From an uncultured Pelagibacteraceae bacterium (lineage in GTDB: Bacteria; Pseudomonadota; Alphaproteobacteria; Pelagibacterales; AG-422-B15): a stretch of 64,000 bases of DNA. The stretch covers positions 101,964 through 165,963 of the forward strand of contig CABYDZ010000004.1 in the NCBI GenBank assembly GCA_902517885.1, read 5' to 3'. Of this stretch, positions 35,221 to 44,413 are shown in pieces. Both the position numbers and the translations under genes were made by a program. Below the pieces are notes generated by a model, which ran no database searches, was not told the origin of the DNA, and saw only the letters and a program-made list of their open reading frames with translations. Positions within the stretch are counted from its first letter, which is position 1, and every line of letters begins with the position of its first letter.

Positions 35221-36145
35221 AAATATTTAATAAATTCCTTATAGTTCCGAGTGCTTTTCCCATATCAATAATAATTGCAGTAATAATTAAATTATACAAA
35301 AAATCAACTTTAGCCATTTCACTTTTAATTATGTGCGACTTAATTACTGGTAAAATAAATGACCTAAAAGTAAAATAAGCACTAGTTGTAAAAATGCTGA
35401 ATAGTGGAGAAAAAAATAACATCACTATAATGATCAAAAATAATAAAAGTAATAAACTATTTTTTGAGTTCATAAATGCTTCTTCAGACGTATATGTATA
35501 CATAAATGTCTTTCTAAATAAGTGTGTGTAACTGTCTGAGTAGTTTATATTCATATAATGCACTATTGGCTCATATGGTGTATGAAAGTTATTGTTAACT
35601 TTTTTTAGTTTATTTCGCCACAATACATCATAGCCACTTCTATGTTCTTTGAACTTTCCAATTTTGTGGAATAAAGATTTTTTTAATATACTTCCTGGAA
35701 TACATTCTTTTATCGAATAGTATCCATAAGTATGTGCAACTGCACATTTATCAATAATATTCATGCCACTCAATTGCACACTTCCAAATACAATATCTTT
35801 TTGATATTTAATTAACCTATTGTATTGGTTTTCAATCCAACACTTTCCAAACTCTAATTCGCAATCCATGAATGCAATATATTCTGTGTTTGTATTATCC
35901 AAGCCTACATTTTTTGAAGATGAGGGAAGTTTGGTTTCTTTATAAAGATTAATATATTTAATTAGCTCATCATTATTTCCATTTATCCATTCATCTATAA
36001 TATTTGATGTATTGTCAGTGCTAGAAGAATTAACTAATATTACATTTTTTGGTTTAAATGTCTGAATTGATATTTGATTTAAAGTTTTTATTATCGTTTC
36101 AGATTCGTTATAATAGGGAATTATAACTGTCAGATCCAAAATCAT
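35210..36145 (-). CDS. family 2 glycosyltransferase with C-terminal membrane segments
   Basis: The product has 311 residues when started at the ATG 36145 (MILDLTVIIPYYNES), which puts the GT2 motif at the true N-terminus; the track's start at 36268 adds 41 residues that would overlap the divergent gene at 36208. LVNSSSTDNTSNII and AFMDCELEFGKCW (a DxE version of the DxD motif) complete the GT-A core. Hydrophobic segments at about residues 230-300 suggest two or three membrane passes. The large domain is cytoplasmic. It is the first gene of a two-gene minus-strand operon. Confidence 0.86.
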   Translation of the reverse strand: MILDLTVIIPYYNESETIIKTLNQISIQTFKPKNVILVNSSSTDNTSNIIDEWINGNNDELIKYINLYKETKLPSSSKNVGLDNTNTEYIAFMDCELEFGKCWIENQYNRLIKYQKDIVFGSVQLSGMNIIDKCAVAHTYGYYSIKECIPGSILKKSLFHKIGKFKEHRSGYDVLWRNKLKKVNNNFHTPYEPIVHYMNINYSDSYTHLFRKTFMYTYTSEEAFMNSKNSLLLLLFLIIIVMLFFSPLFSIFTTSAYFTFRSFILPVIKSHIIKSEMAKVDFLYNLIITAIIIDMGKALGTIRNLLNIYGK

Positions 36146-36207
36146 TCTTTCTATATTATATAATATGTAAAATTTTACTAATCTAATGTTCAAATCTATA
36201 ATATTAA

Positions 36208-37203
36208 ATGCAAAATAAAGCGTATAAAAATTCTGAAATCTACTACTATAGTTGCGCTCGACATGCATTTAAAGCTTCTCTTGAAATTCTAAAATTAAAA
36301 GAGAGAGATATAATTTTATTGCCAGGTTTTATATGTCGTGATCTCCTATCTTCTATAAATGAATTAAATTTGAGGTACAAATTTTATGAGGTTGATAGAA
36401 ATCTGCAACCAAAGTCATTTCCATCACATCCTAATATTAAGGTAGTTTTGGCTGTAAATTTTTTTGGATTCCCCTCACCTTTAAAAAAGTTTCATGAATA
36501 TTGTAGTAAAATAGGTAGCATACTAATTGAAGACAATGCTCATGGATATTTAAGTCATGATGAAAATGGCAATGAATTGGGCATGAGAGCTTCATTGGGT
36601 TTTACGAGTCTGAGAAAAATAATTCCTGTTTATGATGGTGCAATTTTGTATATAAATAATAATAATGGCTATTTGAAACCTGATGTGATTAAGCCTATTA
36701 AGTCTAATTTGCCTATAAGATTTATCATTAAAAATACTTCAAGGTATTTAGAAAAAAGATTACACTTACCAATATCCTCATATCTTGAAGATTTATCAAG
36801 ACTTATTCGTTATGTTCTGACTGGTAATGTCATTCCAAAACCACACCCATATGCTGAAGAGAGAATTGGAAAAATAAAAAATATACATGCCTCATCATTG
36901 CGTGACCTTAAAAAATTTGAAAAAATAAGAGTAGATGAGCAAAAAAGACGAAGAAATTTATTTTCTAAATTCTCTAAGTTATTAAACAATCATAATATAG
37001 AGCCAATATTCAACCAACTTCCAGAATATACTTCACCATATGGTTTTCCATTTATAGCTACAAACCATAATGCAAAACTCGTTATGAAAATAGCAAGAAA
37101 ATATAGATTGACTTGTGTTAAATGGCCAGATCTGCCTAAAGAAATTGAGTTTTCATGTCCAAATTTTTATAAAGAAATTTATTTTATTGATTTTTTAATA
37201 TGA
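36208..37203 (+). CDS. DegT/DnrJ-like PLP-fold protein
   Basis: A 331-residue protein with the fold-type I pattern of DegT/DnrJ/EryC1 sugar aminotransferases: YYYSCARHAFKASLEIL (where DegT has SGTxAL), IILLPGFICRDLL, VVLAVNFFGFPSP, ILIEDNAHGYLSHD (the EDxAH motif with the pyridine Asp) and FTSLRKIIPVYDGAIL, where the Lys should be the PLP lysine. It is about 40-60 residues shorter than usual DegT enzymes. An amino-sugar aminotransferase is the likely function; the changed N-terminal motif leaves room for a cofactor-binding protein without transaminase activity. It overlaps the next gene by four bases. Confidence 0.76.
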   Translation: MQNKAYKNSEIYYYSCARHAFKASLEILKLKERDIILLPGFICRDLLSSINELNLRYKFYEVDRNLQPKSFPSHPNIKVVLAVNFFGFPSPLKKFHEYCSKIGSILIEDNAHGYLSHDENGNELGMRASLGFTSLRKIIPVYDGAILYINNNNGYLKPDVIKPIKSNLPIRFIIKNTSRYLEKRLHLPISSYLEDLSRLIRYVLTGNVIPKPHPYAEERIGKIKNIHASSLRDLKKFEKIRVDEQKRRRNLFSKFSKLLNNHNIEPIFNQLPEYTSPYGFPFIATNHNAKLVMKIARKYRLTCVKWPDLPKEIEFSCPNFYKEIYFIDFLI

Positions 37204-38174
37204 AATTTAAGATTTGGAAAGGAAGTAAAGAAGATTGGGACAATCATTTGTTATCCTCAGGCAATCATAGTATGCATCAAACTTTTCTTTGGGGAGAATA
37301 TATAAAAAATTCAAATTGGAAAGTTTATAGGTTGATTGAGCCTGGTCATAAAAGTGAAAGATTAAATTTTACTATTTTAATAAGGTATTTACCTTTTGGC
37401 TTTGCTGTGGCTTGGTGTCAGGGACTAAATTTTAGAAATCATGAAATTATTAGAGATAATTTACAAAAAGAAATAAAGGAGGCCTTAAATATTAAATTTG
37501 TATATCTAAGGATAAAGTTTTTATTCAATGAAAATTATTTAATAAAAAACCTACTGATGGAAAATGATTGGAAAGAGTGCACTACTACTTTATCTAGCAA
37601 TGAAACACTAAGTTTTGATTTTCAGAAGGATGTACTATTGAGTAAAAATTGGAGTAAGAATCTTAGAAGATTTAATAGAAAAAAGCTTAATATTTATAGA
37701 TGGAATAATCCTAATCCAAATAAAATATTTAATCTGTATCGCAAATTAGAAAATTTTAAAAAAATTAAAAAACAATTTAGTCTACATCAAATAAAATCGC
37801 TAATAAATATTTTTCAAGATGACCTCATGGTGTATGTCTGTGAAAATGACAAAAAAAAAATAATATCGCTGCGAGCAATAATAATTAATAAGCAGCTTGC
37901 ATATGACATATTTTCCATTTCAACTTTTGAAGGAAGAAAATATTATGCAGGGTACGGTTTATTATGGAGAATATATCAGGAATGTAAAAATCTTAATATA
38001 AAGTTTTATGATTTAGGTGGTGTTGATAGAATAAACAATAAAACAGTGTACAATTTTAAAAAGGGAACGGGAGCTTCAAATATCAATTACGTGGGCGAGT
38101 TTAGTTGGTCTAATTTTCCACTTATGAGAGATTTTACTGATTTTCTAATTAAAGTTATGATTAAATGGTCCTGA
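37200..38174 (+). CDS. FemAB/GNAT-like transferase
   Basis: A 324-residue protein of the FemAB (peptidoglycan bridge aminoacyl-transferase) type, which is a doubled GNAT fold. HSMHQTFLWGEYIKNSNWKVY near the N-terminus and FSISTFEGRKYYAGYGLLW with IKFYDLGGVDRINNKTVYNFKKGTG near the C-terminus are the family's best-conserved blocks. In surface loci such proteins are thought to add an amino-acid or acyl group to a sugar amine, using aminoacyl-tRNA or CoA donors. The DegT-like gene just upstream may supply the amino group; this is inferred from the four-base overlap. Confidence 0.83.
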   Translation: MKFKIWKGSKEDWDNHLLSSGNHSMHQTFLWGEYIKNSNWKVYRLIEPGHKSERLNFTILIRYLPFGFAVAWCQGLNFRNHEIIRDNLQKEIKEALNIKFVYLRIKFLFNENYLIKNLLMENDWKECTTTLSSNETLSFDFQKDVLLSKNWSKNLRRFNRKKLNIYRWNNPNPNKIFNLYRKLENFKKIKKQFSLHQIKSLINIFQDDLMVYVCENDKKKIISLRAIIINKQLAYDIFSISTFEGRKYYAGYGLLWRIYQECKNLNIKFYDLGGVDRINNKTVYNFKKGTGASNINYVGEFSWSNFPLMRDFTDFLIKVMIKWS

Positions 38175-38947
38175 ATTTTAAACACAAATATTTAATATAT
38201 AGAATTATTTCTATGATATTTTATGCTTTCTCCCAGAAAAAAAGTGGGTTAAGAGTCTTAATGTATCATTCAATAAACCGCAAAGTTGAGGATGATATTT
38301 ATGACATTTATAATATGCCCAATGATCTATTCGAAAAACACATAAAAATTATTAAAGACTATAACTTGGTTTCCCTAAAAGAAGAAAACCTTTTGAAAAT
38401 ACCTACAGGCTTATCCATTACTTTTGACGACGGTTTTGCTAATAACTACTATATCGCAGAAAAGTTATGTTCTTTATTTGAGATTCCTTTTTCTGTTTTC
38501 GTAACTGCAAACAATGTTAAACAAAAAAAAGAAGGATTTTTGAATAAAAAAGAATTAATTGACTTGTCAAATTGCAAAAATGTTAATATTGGATCTCATT
38601 CATTTAATCATATTAACTTGGCAGAGCATGACGAAAAAAAAATAAGAAATGAATTATATAATAGTAAAGCTTATCTAGAGGATCTTCTAGGTAAAGAAAT
38701 AAACACTATTTCTTATCCAAATGGTTCAGTTAATCGAGTAGTGAGAGACTGTGCAGCGGATATAGGTTATAAAATTGGTTTCACTAGCATTAATCAAATT
38801 AATGATGATCATTCTGATCTTTTACTTTTATCAAGGACGCCTATTTACTCACTTGACAATGAAAATATACTAAAACAAAAGATTAGAGGGCAGTGGGACT
38901 GGATGAGACACCGACGTAAGATATTTAAAAAAATTAAATTTTATTAA
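38165..38947 (+). CDS. polysaccharide deacetylase family protein
   Basis: A 260-residue NodB-homology (CE4) protein. SITFDDGFANNY holds the first Asp pair, NIGSHSFNHINLA the two metal-binding His residues, and ISYPNGSVN the third motif; all are in the right order. It would remove N-acetyl groups from a sugar or cut a related amide. No signal peptide is clear, though a short hydrophobic stretch is near residues 8-20. The start overlaps the FemAB-like gene by ten bases, so deacetylation followed by re-acylation of an amino sugar is an attractive joint role, which is inference. Confidence 0.87.
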   Translation: MVLNFKHKYLIYRIISMIFYAFSQKKSGLRVLMYHSINRKVEDDIYDIYNMPNDLFEKHIKIIKDYNLVSLKEENLLKIPTGLSITFDDGFANNYYIAEKLCSLFEIPFSVFVTANNVKQKKEGFLNKKELIDLSNCKNVNIGSHSFNHINLAEHDEKKIRNELYNSKAYLEDLLGKEINTISYPNGSVNRVVRDCAADIGYKIGFTSINQINDDHSDLLLLSRTPIYSLDNENILKQKIRGQWDWMRHRRKIFKKIKFY

Positions 38948-38956
38948 CTAGTATTT

Positions 38957-40087
38957 ATGACAACTATTAGAATTTACGAGTCATATCCTACACTATTAAA
39001 TTCACTTTTGTTTCTAGTTTTTTATACTGGTATATTCTCTGCATATATAAATACATCTTTAGCCTCACTTATATTAGCCATAGGGATTTTAATAATTTAT
39101 ATTTCAAAAATTAACTTGAGCTTGCGTGAGTTAATTATAATACCTTTACTATTGATTTACCTTCTAATCTCAATTTTTATGGCGGATAATTCAATTGTAC
39201 CAATGCAAAATTTTAGGTTTTGGCTTGGAATTTTTATATACCTCTATTTATTTAGATTATTTAATGTTCAAAATTTAATAAATATTTTTCTTTTTCGTAT
39301 TCTAGTTTTCTTTGTTATAGGTGAAGTAATTTTAATTAATATATTTATTGACCCATGGGAAATTTATACTGGACCTGGAAGTGAAAACTTTCTTTTTTAT
39401 AATTTCTATTATAGGCCAATGTCTTTTGCAGGCAATGCTACATTATCAGTATCGATATTAATTGTAATTTTTGCTTCAATTAATCTAAATAATTATCGTA
39501 CTCATTGGTTTGATTGGCTATTAATTACATTTTCTGTAATACTTTTTTACTCCACAACTGGATTTATTTTGTATTTTACTTTTTTAATTTTTAAATTAAT
39601 TAAACTCAAAGTTATAAAATCACTTTACATATTTTATATTTTTTTTATTTCAATATTTATTTTTATAATTACATTTGTATATATAAATTTTACCATAAAT
39701 TTAGACACAACAGTATTTCAAAAAATTCATATCAATTATCTCACTAGATTATTCTTTTCTAAATTAGAAAGTTATATGTCCTATTTTTATCAATTAAATG
39801 AGATAACCATGTTACTTGGAGGTCAAATTAATTCAAACTCTCCAGCAACAACAGGCGATCATGGATGGTTTATTATGCTTAGTACGATTGGTATTTTAGG
39901 TATGGTTATATATTTTTTAAATTTAATTTTGTATTTATCAAAAGGTAATAATCAATTGTTTTCAATATTTCTCTTATTTCTTGCTACCTTTCATTACCCA
40001 GTAGCAATGACTGCTGCAGGTCAAATAATTCTAGCAATAATGCTAAACAACAAAGGTAAAGATGATTCAAAAAAAATTAAATCATAA
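38957..40087 (+). CDS. O-antigen polymerase/ligase-like membrane protein (second)
   Basis: A 376-residue, very hydrophobic protein with about ten membrane segments and little recognisable sequence beyond ATTGDHGWFIMLSTIGILGM, which corresponds to the His-containing C-terminal block of Wzy/WaaL proteins. The DNA is strongly AT-rich even for this window. Most likely it is the polymerase or ligase that complements the protein at 29157. The start is nine bases after the deacetylase gene, and its end overlaps the next sulfotransferase by 26 bases. Confidence 0.76.
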   Translation: MTTIRIYESYPTLLNSLLFLVFYTGIFSAYINTSLASLILAIGILIIYISKINLSLRELIIIPLLLIYLLISIFMADNSIVPMQNFRFWLGIFIYLYLFRLFNVQNLINIFLFRILVFFVIGEVILINIFIDPWEIYTGPGSENFLFYNFYYRPMSFAGNATLSVSILIVIFASINLNNYRTHWFDWLLITFSVILFYSTTGFILYFTFLIFKLIKLKVIKSLYIFYIFFISIFIFIITFVYINFTINLDTTVFQKIHINYLTRLFFSKLESYMSYFYQLNEITMLLGGQINSNSPATTGDHGWFIMLSTIGILGMVIYFLNLILYLSKGNNQLFSIFLLFLATFHYPVAMTAAGQIILAIMLNNKGKDDSKKIKS

Positions 40088-40913
40088 GCCAGTTATAATA
40101 ATTGGCGCACCAAGATCAGGCACAAAAATGTTAAGAAATATAATTACCTCATTCGATAATGTTTCAACATGGCCATTTGATGAAATAAATTTTATGTGGA
40201 GACATGGACACGAAAAAAATAAATCAGACAAATTCTCAGCAAATGATATAGATGAAAATAAAAGAAATTATATGAGAGAACAATTCAATAAATTATCAAA
40301 CATTAAAAAGTCACAATTTATTGTTGAAAAAACGTGTGCAAATTCATTAAGAGTTCCTTACGTAAACAAAGTACTTCCTGAAGCAAAGTTTATTTATATT
40401 TATCGTAATAAGTATGATGTTATTGAATCAATTTTTAGATGCTGGAAAAATGGTCATAATAAAAAAAACTTTATAAAAAAAATCTCCTGGTATAATCGAT
40501 ATGATCTATTAGAAGATATTTATAATATTTTTATTTCTTTGATGTATGAGTTTGTTACAGGTAGAAAAAAATTGGAGTGGGGTCCAAAGCTTGAGGATGG
40601 AAAAAATATAATAGAAGAAAAGGATCTCCTCAAAAAATCTATCTATCAATGGTTTGAATGTGTAAGTCAATCAAAAAAATCTGAAGAAAATATTAGTGAT
40701 AATCAAAAACTAGTCATTAAATATGAGGATCTGGTTACGCACCCATACAAGTTTGTTTCAGAGATATCTCGTTTTTTAGAAATTCCAATGGAGAGATATA
40801 ATAAAAATGATACAAAAAATATAACCTCAATGAACATCGGAAAAGGAAAAAAAGAACTTGATCCTAAAGAAGTTAAATATATTGAAAATACTATTGCTTA
40901 TTTAGAAAATTAA
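40062..40913 (+). CDS. sulfotransferase family protein (second)
   Basis: A 283-residue sulfotransferase. VIIIGAPRSGTKMLRNIITS near the N-terminus is the PAPS 5'-phosphosulfate loop and AKFIYIYRNKYDVIESIFRCW around residue 108-128 the 3'-phosphate motif; VIKYEDLVTHPYKFVSEISRFL is the common C-terminal block. It differs a great deal from the protein at 3515, so the two probably sulfate different positions. It starts 26 bases before the end of the membrane-protein gene, an overlap large enough to suggest translational coupling. Confidence 0.88.
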   Translation: MIQKKLNHKPVIIIGAPRSGTKMLRNIITSFDNVSTWPFDEINFMWRHGHEKNKSDKFSANDIDENKRNYMREQFNKLSNIKKSQFIVEKTCANSLRVPYVNKVLPEAKFIYIYRNKYDVIESIFRCWKNGHNKKNFIKKISWYNRYDLLEDIYNIFISLMYEFVTGRKKLEWGPKLEDGKNIIEEKDLLKKSIYQWFECVSQSKKSEENISDNQKLVIKYEDLVTHPYKFVSEISRFLEIPMERYNKNDTKNITSMNIGKGKKELDPKEVKYIENTIAYLEN

Positions 40914-40917
40914 AAAA

Positions 40918-41514
40918 ATGAAACTATCATTAATTAATAGATTTATAAAAAGATCATTCGATTTATTAATGGCATTGTTTGGTATATCTATATTTATTTG
41001 GATAATTATTTTGGCATGGATGTTGTCAACTATTTTTCATCGCAAAAACGGTTTTTTTCTTCAAGATAGAGTCGGCATGAATGGAAAAAAATTTAAAATT
41101 ATTAAAATTAGGACAATGTATGAAGATAAATTTATATTTTCTACTACTACATCATTGAATGATCCACGAATTTCTATTATAGGAAGATTTTTTAGAGATT
41201 ATAAAATTGATGAGTTGCCGCAATTATTTAATGTTTTAAACGGCTCCATGAGTTTTGTAGGACCGCGCCCAGATGTAGAAGGCTTTGCTGATATGTTAAA
41301 GGGAGATGAAAAAGTAATCTTATCATTAAGACCAGGCATAACTGGTCCGGCAACTCTTAAATATAAAAATGAGGAGCACTTACTTTCAAAAGCCACAGAT
41401 GTTGAAGAAGAAAATAAAAAAATTTATAGGGACAAAGTAAGAATAAATTTACAATATCTTAATAATTGGTCATTAATGTCAGATATTTTTTATATTTTTA
41501 AAACATTTATATAA
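40918..41514 (+). CDS. initiating phosphoglycosyl transferase (PglC/WcaJ-type sugar transferase)
   Basis: A 198-residue monotopic phosphoglycosyl transferase of the small PglC type. An N-terminal membrane-entering helix (RSFDLLMALFGISIFIWII) is followed by FFLQDRVGMNGKKFKIIKIRTM, the catalytic Asp-Glu pair in DYKIDELPQLFNVLNGSMSFVGPRP and LSLRPGITGPATLKY. It moves a sugar 1-phosphate from a UDP-sugar onto undecaprenyl phosphate, starting the glycan chain. The 4,6-dehydratase gene directly downstream would supply the keto-sugar from which the donor derives, as in pgl loci. Confidence 0.93.
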   Translation: MKLSLINRFIKRSFDLLMALFGISIFIWIIILAWMLSTIFHRKNGFFLQDRVGMNGKKFKIIKIRTMYEDKFIFSTTTSLNDPRISIIGRFFRDYKIDELPQLFNVLNGSMSFVGPRPDVEGFADMLKGDEKVILSLRPGITGPATLKYKNEEHLLSKATDVEEENKKIYRDKVRINLQYLNNWSLMSDIFYIFKTFI

Positions 41515-41517
41515 GTA

Positions 41518-43407
41518 ATGCCTATATTCAAAAGATTAATAACACGACTTATTAGATTAGAGCGTTTGTATAAGCAATTAATAGTTTACTTAAATGACTG
41601 TATTATATCACTTCTATGTTTATGGTTTGCTTACTCAATACGTTATGAACTTTTTAGATTACCTCTCGAAAATGAAATAATCACATACTTTATTGCGGTA
41701 TTAATATTCACAATTGTATTTTTATATTTCAAAATATATCAGGTAATTCATCAATATTTAGGACTATCAACCCTAAGAAAGATTATAATTGCAACACTGA
41801 TTAGTGGTGTATTTTTCACTATTACTTTATTTATTTTTCAATTTGACTTAGTTCCAAGATCTGTAGGCATCATATATTGTGTTTTATTTTTAATAACAAT
41901 CCTTTTATCCAGAATAATTACTATTTATTTAGTTAGTGAGTTTGTGAATGTTGTTAATGTGAAAAATGTGTTAATTTATGGTTTAGGTGAAAATGCTATA
42001 AATGCATCAAAAGTACTTGAAAGATCAATTAAATATAATTTAAGAGGCTTCATTGATTACAAAAGTACTAACCATGGAAAATTAATAAATAATGTTTCAA
42101 TTTATAGACCGGAACAGCTAGAAAGTTTAATTGAAAGACATAATATCAATTCTATTATTATTGCATTAGAAAATACAAGTTCAGAATTAATAAATGAGGT
42201 AATTCAAGAAGTTGAGAGCTTTAACGTAGAAATTAAAAAAATACCAAAAAATTTTAGTGTATTAGGTGAAGCAGCTTCTTTAAGTGACTTTAAAGAACTT
42301 GATATAGGAGATTTAATTGATCGAAAAATAAGTATTAGGAATGATAAGCTGGATAATATATCAAAAAAGATTGTATTTGTAAGTGGTGCTGGGGGATCAA
42401 TCGGAAGTGAAATATGTAGGGAAATAATTTTTCATGAACCTTCAGTAATCATTCTTTTTGATCACAGCGAATTTAATTTATACACAATTGAAGGTGAATT
42501 ATTAGAAAGAATAAGTAATAAAAATTTAAAAATTAAAATAATTTCATGCCTTGGTGACATTAGAGATAAGAAAACCGTCGAAAACACATTCACGAAGCAT
42601 AATCCTGACATTATATTCCATGTAGCAGCATATAAACACGTGCCTATAGTTGAAAACAATATTACGGAGGCCATTACTAATAACGTTCTAGGAACTAAAA
42701 ACTTAGTAACATTAGCTTTAAAATTCAAAATACAAAATTTTACTCTCATTTCAACTGATAAAGCTGTCAGACCTACAAATATAATGGGCGCCACAAAGCG
42801 GCTGGCCGAACTACTTATACATGCTATATCTAAGTCAAAAGAATTAAATACTAATAATATAAATTTCTCAATTATTCGATTTGGTAATGTTCTTGGCTCA
42901 TCAGGATCAGTTGTTCCACTTTTTTACAAGCAAATTAATGAAGGCGGTCCAATTACTCTTACTGATGAAAAGATGACAAGGTATTTTATGACAATAAGGG
43001 AAGCCGCAATATTAGTTTTACAATCCACATTGCTTCAGAGTGATAATGAAATTTTTGTTTTAGATATGGGTATGCCAATTAAAATATTAGATTTAGCTAA
43101 AAAAATGATAAAACTTTCAGGACTAACTGAAAAAAATAAAGACAATCCTAATGGAAATATTGAAATAAAAATAACTGGCTTGAGGCCAGGTGAGAAACTT
43201 TATGAAGAGTTGATAGTTGATAATAATATGAAGAAAACTGATAGGCCTCATATACTCAAGGCTAGAGAAAAAATAGTTAAATATAACGAAATTATTGAAT
43301 TGATTGATGAAATAAGTAATTTCGCTGAATCATCAGATATAAGAAAAATTAAATCTATTCTAATGAATGAAATTATAGGTTATAGGCCTAAAGATAATGA
43401 AGTCTAA
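41518..43407 (+). CDS. long-form UDP-HexNAc 4,6-dehydratase (PglF/WbpM/CapD type)
   Basis: A 629-residue membrane protein with four N-terminal membrane segments (about residues 20-140), a first Rossmann domain (VLIYGLGENAINASKVL) and a catalytic SDR domain beginning at FVSGAGGSIGSEICREI. The active-site segment STDKAVRPTNIMGATKR has Met in the usual Tyr position, the Ser-Met-Lys arrangement known for long-form dehydratases such as WbpM. The enzyme makes UDP-4-keto-6-deoxy-HexNAc, precursor of diamino sugars or nonulosonates. It lies four bases after the phosphoglycosyl transferase gene and overlaps galE by 11. Confidence 0.93.
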   Translation: MPIFKRLITRLIRLERLYKQLIVYLNDCIISLLCLWFAYSIRYELFRLPLENEIITYFIAVLIFTIVFLYFKIYQVIHQYLGLSTLRKIIIATLISGVFFTITLFIFQFDLVPRSVGIIYCVLFLITILLSRIITIYLVSEFVNVVNVKNVLIYGLGENAINASKVLERSIKYNLRGFIDYKSTNHGKLINNVSIYRPEQLESLIERHNINSIIIALENTSSELINEVIQEVESFNVEIKKIPKNFSVLGEAASLSDFKELDIGDLIDRKISIRNDKLDNISKKIVFVSGAGGSIGSEICREIIFHEPSVIILFDHSEFNLYTIEGELLERISNKNLKIKIISCLGDIRDKKTVENTFTKHNPDIIFHVAAYKHVPIVENNITEAITNNVLGTKNLVTLALKFKIQNFTLISTDKAVRPTNIMGATKRLAELLIHAISKSKELNTNNINFSIIRFGNVLGSSGSVVPLFYKQINEGGPITLTDEKMTRYFMTIREAAILVLQSTLLQSDNEIFVLDMGMPIKILDLAKKMIKLSGLTEKNKDNPNGNIEIKITGLRPGEKLYEELIVDNNMKKTDRPHILKAREKIVKYNEIIELIDEISNFAESSDIRKIKSILMNEIIGYRPKDNEV

Positions 43408-44413
43408 TATTCTCATAACAGGTGGATTAGGATACATAGGAAGTCACTTATATATTGCCCTAGCCAAGAAGGGCCTTAGTCCAGTTATCGTAGATGACTT
43501 ATCACGAAGTCATCTAAACGTTTTGAGGAATTTAGAAAAAATTATAAATAACAAAGTTTTTTTTTACAAAGCTAAGGTTCAGGAAAAGAAAAAGATAGCA
43601 AGTATTATAGAGAAACATAGCATTGATAGCGTTTTTCATCTAGCAGGATTTAAGTCTATTGAGGAATCAACAAAACACCCCCTTGAGTATTATGATAATA
43701 ATATCAATACAACATTATCTTTGCTGGATACAATTAAAGGTAGCAACTGTAATAAAATAATATTTAGCAGCAGTGCGAGTGTATACGGAGAGACAAGTAG
43801 TAAACCTGTGAAAGAAACTGATAAGTTAAGACCTCTAAATACTTACGCTCAGACGAAAGTTATATGTGAAAAAATTATAGAAAATATGTGTGGATTAAAT
43901 CAATCTATTAAATTTGCAAATTTGAGATATTTTAATCCAGCAGGAGCACATGAAAGTGGTATAATTGGTGAGCATGCTAAAGAAATTTCAAATAATTTAT
44001 TTCCTGTGATAACTAATCTTGCAAAAAAGAGTGGTCATGAATTAAGTATATATGGTTCAGATTATGATACACCAGATGGAACACCTATTAGAGACTATAT
44101 TCATGTTATGGATTTGGTAGAAGGACACATAAAGGCACTCAACTATATTAGTGAAAATAAAAAAAGTATTACAATTAATTTGGGTACTGGCAAAGGCATA
44201 AGTGTGCTTGAAGTAATTAATTCATATAATCAATTTGCAGAAACGAAACTAAATTATGTTTTCAAAGAAAGAAGGCCGGGTGACGCAGAGTGTTGCTTTG
44301 CAGATACCTCGCTAGCAAATGAGTTAATTAATTGGAGTGCAAAAAGAAATCTAGAACAAATTTGGAACTCTATATTTAAATGGAATCGCGAATACCCGAA
44401 TGGATATGATTAA
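43397..44413 (+). CDS. galE: UDP-glucose/UDP-GlcNAc 4-epimerase
   Basis: A 338-residue extended SDR close to GalE over the full length: ILITGGLGYIGSHLYIAL, VIVDDLSRSHLNVL, FHLAGFKSIEESTKHPLEYY, FSSSASVYGETSSKPVKE and NTYAQTKVICEKI with the Tyr-x3-Lys pair, then NLRYFNPAGAHESG. It interconverts UDP-glucose and UDP-galactose, or the N-acetylated forms. Overlaps on both sides (11 and 14 bases) place it in the operon with the initiating transferase, to which it may provide UDP-GalNAc or UDP-Gal. Confidence 0.93.
   Translation: MKSNILITGGLGYIGSHLYIALAKKGLSPVIVDDLSRSHLNVLRNLEKIINNKVFFYKAKVQEKKKIASIIEKHSIDSVFHLAGFKSIEESTKHPLEYYDNNINTTLSLLDTIKGSNCNKIIFSSSASVYGETSSKPVKETDKLRPLNTYAQTKVICEKIIENMCGLNQSIKFANLRYFNPAGAHESGIIGEHAKEISNNLFPVITNLAKKSGHELSIYGSDYDTPDGTPIRDYIHVMDLVEGHIKALNYISENKKSITINLGTGKGISVLEVINSYNQFAETKLNYVFKERRPGDAECCFADTSLANELINWSAKRNLEQIWNSIFKWNREYPNGYD

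Noticed and set aside
36146-36268. N-terminal extension of the minus-strand GT2 protein
   Set aside because: It would overlap the divergent gene at 36208, and the family motif begins at the ATG at 36145.
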